Shown here in pieces: positions 8,298-14,717 of a stretch of DNA of 14,717 nucleotides. The notes under the pieces were generated by a model. That model did no database searches. It saw only the letters and a program-made list of their open reading frames with translations, and had not been told where the DNA came from. The translations under genes were made by a program, and so were the position numbers. The first letter of the stretch is position 1. Each line of letters starts with the position of its first letter. Origin of the DNA: CAZAMT01 sp964486145 (lineage in GTDB: Bacteria > Bacteroidota > Bacteroidia > Bacteroidales > JAAAOM01); the NCBI GenBank assembly GCA_964486145.1, contig CAZAMT010000075.1, positions 1 through 14,717 of the forward strand. The letters are read 5' to 3'.

Positions 8298-9725
8298 TTA
8301 TTTTATTTCTTTCCAGAATTTTGCAATCCTGAATTTTTTTAGATCATTCGGAATTTCGCGATATGAAAAATAATCAAATTCTGCATGATTTCCATATCCT
8401 ATAACAAATAAGCCAAGGTACATACCTGTAAAGCCCGTATAATATTCGCCAACGGTATGAATTGTAATAAACCAGTTTTTAAGGGTTATCAATTCCTTTA
8501 AGGTATCTCCATCCTGGAAGCTAAATTTATATTGCCAGGGGTCGCCGCTGATTTTTAAGCTTATGGATTGATTTTTTACCGGAACGGTTATTTCTTCAAA
8601 ATTAATGTCATCTATTTTGCGGCGGACAACCACTACCTTTTTATCTTTTCTTTTAGTTACAAAAAAGTCATAGTGATAATCTCGTGCCATAAAAGCAGTT
8701 ATTCCCGCTTCATGATTTTCGCTCCCGGGACTGAATGATAATTTGGTTTCTACCTCAAAAAAGTAATTCTTTTGCCTTTGCAGGATGAGCGCTTTTTGTT
8801 TAAGACTATCCAGATTGTTTTGATTTCCATTCAGGATGAGAACACCTTTTTGGTTATTCAGTTCCCAAAGCGATGAATCCGGGTTATTCATGAAATTCCA
8901 TTCCGGAGCCAATTGAGGCGTTCTAAATTCATCTGTTTTAATTATTTTTAATAACAGGGTTCCATGGCCGGTTACATTTCCTGAAAAATGGTTGTCATAT
9001 TTTCCAAGATTTTTTTGTCTCCAGACATCCCTAACGGTGCATTCACTGTTAAGATTGATGAGGTCCCAGTCAATACGTATATTTGTGGGATGCAATTTAA
9101 AGTTGCAGAGGGCCACGGCAAGGCTTCCGTCTGCCAGGTCTTTTTTCCAGATTTCAATCAGGCCATCCTGGAAAATCCGTTCAGCGCCTTGCCCGAGGGG
9201 ATCCTGGTTAATAGCTATTACCTCGTCATTGGTAAGCAGGTTTAGTGTAAAATCATCCAGTTTATTCACATCGCATCCCAGGAGTAATGGTGAAGCAAAC
9301 ATGGCCCATAAACTGATGTGTGTGTATTGCTCAGAAGGGGTGAGTCGCGATGCATGGGGTTCACCATGCCATCCACCCATCCAGCCGACAACCAGCATAT
9401 CGGCATCATTCCAGTTGCCGGGACAGGAATATGTTGGCCATTGCGCCATTTGTTGCACGATGGAATATACTGATCCCCAACTGTCGATGATATCACCTGT
9501 TGCATGTGTTCCAACACCCCTTTCATATATTTTGCCTCCCAGGGATATTGGGCCTCCACGCGTATTTAATTTAGCATGTGGTTTACTTCTGTCCTGTATT
9601 ATTTTTGTGACATCCAACTCATCCAACCAAACGATATTGATTTTCTGTGCAAGCAGGGAAGACATAAATGATGTTACAATGAACATCAGGAGTGTGATGA
9701 ATATTAAATATTTCCGATTATTCAT
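8298..9725 (-). CDS. Internally deleted NPCBM-GH27 alpha-galactosidase-type protein with GH43 C2-like domain
   Basis: A 475-residue continuous frame with a signal peptide (cleavage near LLAQ, 24-27). Residues 32-76 are the beginning of an NPCBM domain (VWLDELD, then GGKIYERGVGTHATG). At residue 77 the sequence jumps directly into the second half of a GH27 catalytic domain: GDIIDSWGSV (77-86), CPGNWNDADML (101-111), QYTHISLWAMFASPLLLGCD and NDEVIAINQDPLG, then the beta-sandwich to about 262. D78 aligns with the GH27 acid/base (D231 of human alpha-galactosidase A), but the nucleophile-bearing first half of the barrel (LKYDWC-type motif) and the rest of NPCBM are missing. The protein should therefore be inactive as an alpha-galactosidase. 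Residues about 274-455 (PEWNFMNNPDSSLWEL to AEFDYFSY) resemble the concanavalin-like C2 domain of GH43 beta-xylosidases. No stop or frameshift interrupts the frame. It may be a real in-frame deletion or an assembly collapse. Confidence 0.82.
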   Translation of the reverse strand: MNNRKYLIFITLLMFIVTSFMSSLLAQKINIVWLDELDVTKIIQDRSKPHAKLNTRGGPISLGGKIYERGVGTHATGDIIDSWGSVYSIVQQMAQWPTYSCPGNWNDADMLVVGWMGGWHGEPHASRLTPSEQYTHISLWAMFASPLLLGCDVNKLDDFTLNLLTNDEVIAINQDPLGQGAERIFQDGLIEIWKKDLADGSLAVALCNFKLHPTNIRIDWDLINLNSECTVRDVWRQKNLGKYDNHFSGNVTGHGTLLLKIIKTDEFRTPQLAPEWNFMNNPDSSLWELNNQKGVLILNGNQNNLDSLKQKALILQRQKNYFFEVETKLSFSPGSENHEAGITAFMARDYHYDFFVTKRKDKKVVVVRRKIDDINFEEITVPVKNQSISLKISGDPWQYKFSFQDGDTLKELITLKNWFITIHTVGEYYTGFTGMYLGLFVIGYGNHAEFDYFSYREIPNDLKKFRIAKFWKEIK

Positions 9726-9742
9726 AATTTCAGTTTTGAACG

Positions 9743-11329
9743 TTAATCTAATGGAGCCTTTTCAAAATCACCCGGATTCACCCAACCCCAGTTGACGGTT
9801 GAATCGTTGGCCATAAACCGTTCGTAGAAATTGCGGCCTCTATCATCGCCGTAAACATAGTTGTCAAAAACATCGCCGTTGCCAAACATGCGCGGGTCAC
9901 CTTCTTCCTCCAGCCTGCCAAACAATTCGTTTTTCATCAACTGCTTAATTTCGGCAAAATCCGGATTCTCAGCCAGATTGTTGATGTTTTCGGGATCGTT
10001 GCGCAAATCGTACAGCTCTTCCTGCGGCCGTTTTCCAAAACACAACTCCCAGTAAGTGGAATTTTCGCCATTCCTGAAAAGGTTGAGAATCTGTGTTTTG
10101 GTTGCTCCGCCATCGCAATTCAGATATCCCGTTTCAGGGTTGCCGGAAGGCCAGCGGTCGGTTTTGAAATTGTGCAGATAGATGTAATTGTCTTTTACGA
10201 TGCCCCGTATTGGATAGCCCCAGTCGTGAGGACGGCCAATATCATGTCTTTCTTTACCAAACAAGGCAAAATTTCTTTCCGGATTAACAATTCCATCTTT
10301 ACCTGAATAAAAAATATCAGTAAGGCTTTTGCCTGTTATTGGGAGCATGCCACTTTCTTCTTGCTTTATATTTGCAAGTTCAAGAAAGGTAGGTGCAAAA
10401 TCGATGAAACTCACATAATCTTTAACAACCCTGCCGGGATTTTTTATGCCATCCGGCCACATGATCGCCAGTGGTAGATGAACGGAATATTCATAGGCCT
10501 GTCCTTTTACACGTGGGAAGGGCATACCATTGTCAGAAGTAACAATGACCAGGGTGTTGTCTAATTCTCCTAATTCCTCGAGTTCGGCAAGCATTTTTTG
10601 CAATTCCTGGTCGAAATATTCAATTTCAAACGCGTAATCCAGCATATCGTGGCGCACTGTATCGTTATCCGGCCAAAAGCCCGGCACATGATCTACATCG
10701 GCAGGTTTTTTGCCACCGAGTCGAGAACCCGACATGAATTCATACCGGCGGTGCGGTTCGAGACTTGTGTACCAAAAACAAAATGGTTGGCCTTGCTCCC
10801 TGTCTGACAAAAAATCCTTAAAATTTCTGAGATAGTCAAAATTAAAGATGTATTTGGTTGGGGATTCTTTTTCATACTCATTATAGCCCGGACCACAAAT
10901 TGAAGTCCTTACACCATTTACATATGGATCGTAACCTTTGGCGGTAAAGCCAACATGATAACCATTTTCCATTAGAACATCTGTATATGTTTTATATTTG
11001 GTAGGCCAGTGTACAATATGATTGGCACCCTGTTCGAGCTGCCAGGAATTGCGGCCGGTTAAAATGTTTGCCCTGGATGGTGAACATTTAGAATTGGGAA
11101 CATAGGCATTGCTGAACAGGATACCTTCGCGGGCCACCCTGTCAAATGCAGGAGTTTTAATCCAATCGGCGCCATATGCACCCATGTGCGGATATGATAT
11201 ATCATCAGCAAGTGCAAAAAGAATGTTGGGCCTTTTTTCAATTTTTTCTTTTGAGCTGCAAGATGCAAGGGTAAGCAGGAATAATCCAACTGAAAGAAAT
11301 TTAATAAAGAGATTTGATGTTTTTTTCAT
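9743..11329 (-). CDS. Sulfatase lipoprotein (S1 family, sulfamidase-like)
   Basis: A 528-residue Cys-type sulfatase. From the start at 11329 the signal sequence MKKTSNLF runs into a hydrophobic core and a lipobox with Cys24 (TLASC), placing it on a membrane facing the periplasm or surface. The formylglycine signature CSPSR is at 82-86, the metal ligands D42-D43 (ADDISY) and D266-N267 (SDNG), with K131 and K275 as likely sulfate-binding lysines. The stretch around LTGRNSWQLEQGANH resembles sulfatases often annotated as N-sulphoglucosamine sulphohydrolase-like; the substrate is not settled by this. It differs clearly from the sulfatase at 2310-3785, so the two probably remove different sulfates. 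An in-frame ATG at 11413 overlaps the GH106 stop as ATGA and would add 28 residues; ATG at 11335 is a third option. The lipoprotein signal favours 11329 or 11335. The GH27-type gene follows after 17 bases. Confidence 0.92.
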   Translation of the reverse strand: MKKTSNLFIKFLSVGLFLLTLASCSSKEKIEKRPNILFALADDISYPHMGAYGADWIKTPAFDRVAREGILFSNAYVPNSKCSPSRANILTGRNSWQLEQGANHIVHWPTKYKTYTDVLMENGYHVGFTAKGYDPYVNGVRTSICGPGYNEYEKESPTKYIFNFDYLRNFKDFLSDREQGQPFCFWYTSLEPHRRYEFMSGSRLGGKKPADVDHVPGFWPDNDTVRHDMLDYAFEIEYFDQELQKMLAELEELGELDNTLVIVTSDNGMPFPRVKGQAYEYSVHLPLAIMWPDGIKNPGRVVKDYVSFIDFAPTFLELANIKQEESGMLPITGKSLTDIFYSGKDGIVNPERNFALFGKERHDIGRPHDWGYPIRGIVKDNYIYLHNFKTDRWPSGNPETGYLNCDGGATKTQILNLFRNGENSTYWELCFGKRPQEELYDLRNDPENINNLAENPDFAEIKQLMKNELFGRLEEEGDPRMFGNGDVFDNYVYGDDRGRNFYERFMANDSTVNWGWVNPGDFEKAPLD

Positions 11330-11409
11330 ATGCATGGTTTTACTTTTTTTCTTAAAGACATTGAAGAACCTGAGGAATGATATGCAATCAAATGAGGTGG
11401 AGAATATAT

Positions 11410-14385
11410 TCATAAAGCATTAATTTTTGTTGTAAATGAAAGGATAACAGGGCCTGATAACCCCGATGGCAGTAATCCGTATTCTTCATTTGGTAAATTT
11501 TCGAGTGGAATAGACCAACCATTGGGCATCCTAACTACATTGGATTTGACTTTTCGTTGGCCAGGTGGTAGTTGAAAGTCCCCAATCATTCTGTTAGGCC
11601 ACAAGTTAGCCACTTCAATGCGCAGGTTGTTTGTTCCGTTTAGGATAAAATCTGTAATTTCCACTACAAACGGGGATTTCCAAATAACGGCTACCTGTTT
11701 GCCATTAATGTACACATCCGCCAATTCCTTTACATCACCTAAATCAAGAAATACTTTTTGTTCTGCTGTGTCTATGTTTGTTAGATTGAAACTGTTCTCA
11801 TAAGAGGCAATACCGGAGAAGTATTTAATCTCATGCCTGTTGTGCTTCGGCCATAAAAACAGGCTGTCAGTGCGTTCCGTGAAGGTAACATCCCATGGAT
11901 CGGTAAATGTAATCATCCAGGGTCCCTGGATGATTTGATTTTTTCTACTGGCTGCAGGGATTTTTAATTTGTCGTTTTTGTTTGATATGAGTGTGAACGC
12001 TTTGTCTGTATCGAATTCAATGGGAGTTTCTTTTGATGGAAATACGAGGTTGCCACCCTGTAAAACCTTATTGTAATATACATTTTTAACGGGTTTCCTG
12101 AACACGTAAAACATCGAACCAAAAGGTTCAAGGTCGACAGGAATACGAATATATCCGGATTCAGGTGCAAGTATTCGCTGGTCAGTGATTTTTCCGGAAT
12201 AAGGATCCCATTTTTCGGGTTGAAGGTTTTTTACCCTGAAACTTGCTTCAAAACGGATGCTTCGATCTTTTTTATTTCTCAGGAAGTAAATTTCTTCGCC
12301 ATTTTTCATTTTGCGATGAATAAAATCTATATCTGTGGAGTCAATGTTACGTGAAAGTGAAACGTCAGGGCCAACGCCTTTATCTGCAAGTACCTGTCTA
12401 ATTGATTTGCCCCATACGATTTTTCCTTTTCCAACTTTTCTTTCCTGAATATTTACACTATCAACATCCCCCCATAAGCTTTTGGCCATATTTCTGATGC
12501 GTTGATCATTCTCTTTAAAATTGCTCAGACTGTAACTTTTCACCGGTTTCTTCCCGATAACTGTTGCACCATTTTCAACCATTGCGCGAAGCTTTTCCAG
12601 AACTTCGGGGTTCATGCTTTGGTCATCAGGTAATATAAGTACTTCGTATTCCTGCCCATGGGGTAGTGTTAGTTTCCCGTTTTTTATTTCTAACTGAAGA
12701 AGAATTTCTGTATTGGTTACATCGTAATCAAAGCCAAAACCAAGAGAAGGATCGATTTTTTTAACTCCGGGGAAATTGGGTGCCCGGTCACCATAGTAAT
12801 ACAGTACATCACCAACAAAGTTTCCTTCCTGAAGCAGGAAGCTGCACCTTGAAAGGTAATCCATAAAGGGCTTTGCTTTCGGCCACCAAATCCGGGTTTC
12901 ACCTATCTGGGTGCCAAATGAATAGTTCCAACCAGGCAATCCTGCTTCCGGAGGTGTGTGCGGCCAGGTATGAAAGACAACGCGGTTCAATCCTTCGCAG
13001 AAAAAACGGTCGACCGTTGGTTTTAGATCCCCGGGGCTTTCCTGCCAAAGCTGAACACTTGTAAACGCCTCTGCTTCCACGTATTTCCTGTTGTACAAAT
13101 GTGTAGCAGATGCAACCCCTTTAATGATTTGTACCAAATCTGCTGATCTTCCCGGTCTGTCATTGCGGTTATGCCAAAATTCTCCTCTGGGAATATCAAC
13201 TGAACCGGAGGATTTTACTGATTCGAACGGACAGTTATGCACCGGCGGACCCGGCCCGCCTGCTTCTGCAGAAAAAACCAACCCGTAATCTTTGCAGACT
13301 TCCGAGGCTTTGGCGTAATGCCCTTCGATAATCAGGTCGGATAGTACTTTCTTATAATCGAATAAAAACCGACCGGTGATTTCCTTATTCGTAATTATTT
13401 TTCCATCAAAGACAGGCAAATAGGGTATCATACTATAACCAACCCTGCTTTCAAACTCTTTAGCCATCTTTGGTGTCCACAAATCGCCGCGAACCTCATA
13501 CGAATCGGTGTAGAAATAACGCAATGCCTTATTCTCGAATGTTCCAAGCTTCGCTAATAGTTTTTCTGCAAAATAATCGATGTGCGCTTTCGTTGCTTCA
13601 GGATTGAAATGATCAAGCATGGGTCCGGCAGAATTTGGAGTATGTGCAATCATCGGCTGGCCGGTATTTGTGCACACATAGCGGGTGATTTCCCATGTAC
13701 CATCCGGAACTTCCCATGTTAAGGTTCCGTCCGTGCTCATTTTATCTGCCAGACTGATAACCTGCTCAGGTTCTAGTTTATCTTTTCCTAACGGGACAGC
13801 CACAACTGCAATATCCTTATAAAAAACGGGTAATCCGTCACTGTCTTTTTCAATAAGTGCAGGCCCCCACCTTCCGTATTCTTCGGGTAGTTCGGGAAAT
13901 GGGAGCGATTTATTTAATTCGGATGGGCCAGATGCTATTATTTTGGAGCGGAACAAACCCATGGTGGCATGTTCAGGTTTAACCCAGCTACCACCGGCAT
14001 TCCAACCACTTGAAATAATCACTCCAAGTTCCATATCCTGACGGGTTGCTTCTTCGATAGCATGCGCAATGGCTTCGGTGTAAGGCTCACTCATAAAAGC
14101 TGGCCCTTCAGGCATTATGTTGGTTTCGTCAACTACATGCCAAACATCCCAAATATCGAACCCGGCCATGCCTTTGGCTTTCGCTTCTTTTAGTTCCCTG
14201 GTGATCTCGTCTTTGTCGAAATTACCATCTACCCAGCACCATAATGCTTTTGGACGGGCGTCTATGGGTGGGTTAAGGAATCCTTCCTGTAAATAATGCG
14301 AATCTGTAATTGACTTTTCTTCATTCATGCAAGAAAAAAGAACAATCAAAGAGATTAAAACAATTAAAATTTTTGAAGTAGTCAT
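11410..14385 (-). CDS. GH106 alpha-L-rhamnosidase, lipoprotein
   Basis: A 991-residue enzyme expected to release terminal alpha-L-rhamnose from oligosaccharides. It has a lipoprotein signal (hydrophobic residues 6-17, Cys19 in LFSC). The catalytic (beta/alpha)8 barrel fits GH106: PPIDARPKALWCWVDG near 39-54, GFDIWDVWHV near 75-84, SSGWNAGGSWV (125-135), YTDSYEVRGDLW (292-303), SAEAGGPG (372-379), EAEAF (437-441) and HTWPHTPPE (472-480). The acidic residues in these blocks are the likely calcium ligands and catalytic residues. A smaller domain near 540-680 has the Rossmann-like look usual after this barrel, and the C-terminus (about 800-985) is a galactose-binding-like beta-sandwich with YINGKQ at 892 and SPFVVEITDFI. 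The length is normal for GH106. The ATG overlaps the stop of the sulfatase fragment as ATGA, and its own TGA overlaps an ATG in frame with the next sulfatase, which suggests translational coupling. Confidence 0.92.
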   Translation of the reverse strand: MTTSKILIVLISLIVLFSCMNEEKSITDSHYLQEGFLNPPIDARPKALWCWVDGNFDKDEITRELKEAKAKGMAGFDIWDVWHVVDETNIMPEGPAFMSEPYTEAIAHAIEEATRQDMELGVIISSGWNAGGSWVKPEHATMGLFRSKIIASGPSELNKSLPFPELPEEYGRWGPALIEKDSDGLPVFYKDIAVVAVPLGKDKLEPEQVISLADKMSTDGTLTWEVPDGTWEITRYVCTNTGQPMIAHTPNSAGPMLDHFNPEATKAHIDYFAEKLLAKLGTFENKALRYFYTDSYEVRGDLWTPKMAKEFESRVGYSMIPYLPVFDGKIITNKEITGRFLFDYKKVLSDLIIEGHYAKASEVCKDYGLVFSAEAGGPGPPVHNCPFESVKSSGSVDIPRGEFWHNRNDRPGRSADLVQIIKGVASATHLYNRKYVEAEAFTSVQLWQESPGDLKPTVDRFFCEGLNRVVFHTWPHTPPEAGLPGWNYSFGTQIGETRIWWPKAKPFMDYLSRCSFLLQEGNFVGDVLYYYGDRAPNFPGVKKIDPSLGFGFDYDVTNTEILLQLEIKNGKLTLPHGQEYEVLILPDDQSMNPEVLEKLRAMVENGATVIGKKPVKSYSLSNFKENDQRIRNMAKSLWGDVDSVNIQERKVGKGKIVWGKSIRQVLADKGVGPDVSLSRNIDSTDIDFIHRKMKNGEEIYFLRNKKDRSIRFEASFRVKNLQPEKWDPYSGKITDQRILAPESGYIRIPVDLEPFGSMFYVFRKPVKNVYYNKVLQGGNLVFPSKETPIEFDTDKAFTLISNKNDKLKIPAASRKNQIIQGPWMITFTDPWDVTFTERTDSLFLWPKHNRHEIKYFSGIASYENSFNLTNIDTAEQKVFLDLGDVKELADVYINGKQVAVIWKSPFVVEITDFILNGTNNLRIEVANLWPNRMIGDFQLPPGQRKVKSNVVRMPNGWSIPLENLPNEEYGLLPSGLSGPVILSFTTKINAL

Positions 14386-14606
14386 TTTTTTGTTAAATGA
14401 TCAATATTGGTTGTTCGTATCCTGTCAACCCCGTAACAATTCAGATGCTGTCCTAAATCGTGTGCAGTAATCAGGATAATGTTTGGTTTCTTTTGAATTT
14501 GCGATTGCAGATGTGCGGGAATAGCAACAAAAATGACCGTGAAAACAAAAAGAGCAAAACAGCATTTTGTATTGTTGAAGAAAACAGAAATATTTCTTTG
14601 TTTCAT
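14382..14606 (-). pseudogene. Truncated sulfatase (N-terminal fragment only)
   Basis: A 74-codon frame that begins as a normal exported sulfatase and then stops. Residues 14-34 are a hydrophobic signal segment; KKPNIILITAHDLGQHLNCYG (39-59) is the first strand of an S1 sulfatase, with D50 as a metal ligand, and TTNIDHLTKK (65-74) is the usual 'TPNIDxLAxxG' region. The frame ends there with TGA overlapping the GH106 ATG. The formylglycine CxPxR motif and the rest of the enzyme are absent and are not found in any other frame, because the next sequence is the GH106 signal peptide. It cannot be an active sulfatase. The AHD in place of the usual DD suggests a clade different from the two complete sulfatases here. 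The start at 14606 overlaps the upstream frame's stop as ATGA; an in-frame TTG at 14627 is less likely. The small product might still be made. Confidence 0.8.
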
Positions 14607-14717
14607 GTGTTTAAAAATTGTGACCAAACCTGAAATTTGGCACTCATTTCAATCATGGTCGTGTGTGCCTCAGTAATTATCTCAGACATGGTCTGTTTCA
14701 TGTATATCAATTGTAGT
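14603..14717 (-). CDS. 3' end of an unidentified gene (cut by right edge)
   Basis: The minus-strand frame entering at the right edge stays open for 37 codons (starting LQLIYMKQTM, ending WSQFLNT) and stops with TGA at 14603-14605, which overlaps the ATG of the sulfatase fragment as ATGA. That overlap matches the other junctions in this operon and supports a real gene. The tail is mixed polar and hydrophobic with several Met and Glu residues and no motif that I recognise. It could be the end of a small enzyme or a solute-processing protein; I do not assign a function. Confidence 0.45.
   Translation of the reverse strand, partial: LQLIYMKQTMSEIITEAHTTMIEMSAKFQVWSQFLNT

Noticed and set aside
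8992..9795. Long plus-strand frame of about 267 codons
   Set aside because: It lies opposite the GH27-type gene, whose domains are recognisable, and its own translation shows no known motif or sensible composition.
14382..14606. Sulfatase fragment explained by a frameshift in the A-run
   Set aside because: A shift would need sulfatase sequence in another frame downstream, but that DNA encodes the GH106 signal peptide and catalytic domain.

Overview
This looks like chromosomal DNA of a glycan-degrading member of the Bacteroidota, probably marine or otherwise used to algal or plant polysaccharide. The signs are a C-terminal type IX secretion (T9SS) tail on the GH5 enzyme, many Bacteroidota-style lipoproteins and signal peptides, Cys-type sulfatases, AT-rich starts without a clear Shine-Dalgarno, and moderate-to-low GC. 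Every gene I can support is on the minus strand, so transcription runs from right (14717) to left (1).

Layout in order of transcription: the 3' end of an unidentified gene (right edge to 14603); the N-terminal fragment of a sulfatase (14606-14382); a GH106 alpha-L-rhamnosidase lipoprotein (14385-11410); a sulfatase lipoprotein (11329-9743); a GH27 alpha-galactosidase-type protein with a large internal deletion (9725-8298); a lipoprotein that appears to be a divergent GH67-like alpha-glucuronidase (8272-6425); a Tat-exported Gfo/Idh/MocA oxidoreductase (6414-5089); a GH5 (mannanase-like) enzyme with a T9SS tail (5077-3803); a second sulfatase (3785-2310); and a short-chain dehydrogenase (2294-1461). 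Gaps inside this run are 10-25 bases, or ATGA stop/start overlaps, so it reads as one operon; the only wider one is about 80 bases before the 11329 start. A 250-base gap follows, then the 5' part of a GH65 gene (1210 to the left edge).

Together the set looks like the enzyme part of a polysaccharide utilisation locus for a sulfated, branched glycan. GH106 would remove alpha-L-rhamnose, the sulfatases would remove sulfate esters, the GH67-like protein could remove an alpha-linked uronic acid, and GH5 could cut a backbone outside the cell. The SDR and Gfo/Idh proteins could oxidise sugars. No SusC/SusD pair, regulator or sugar kinase is visible, so the substrate can only be guessed (for example a rhamnose- and uronate-containing algal polysaccharide).

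The two most unusual points are (i) the GH67-like protein, which lacks the family's N-terminal domain but seems to keep its catalytic acids, and (ii) two neat gene-shortening events in one operon: the GH27 protein missing its nucleophile half, and the sulfatase cut after about 70 residues and coupled by ATGA to GH106. All family calls come from reading motifs, with no database search.
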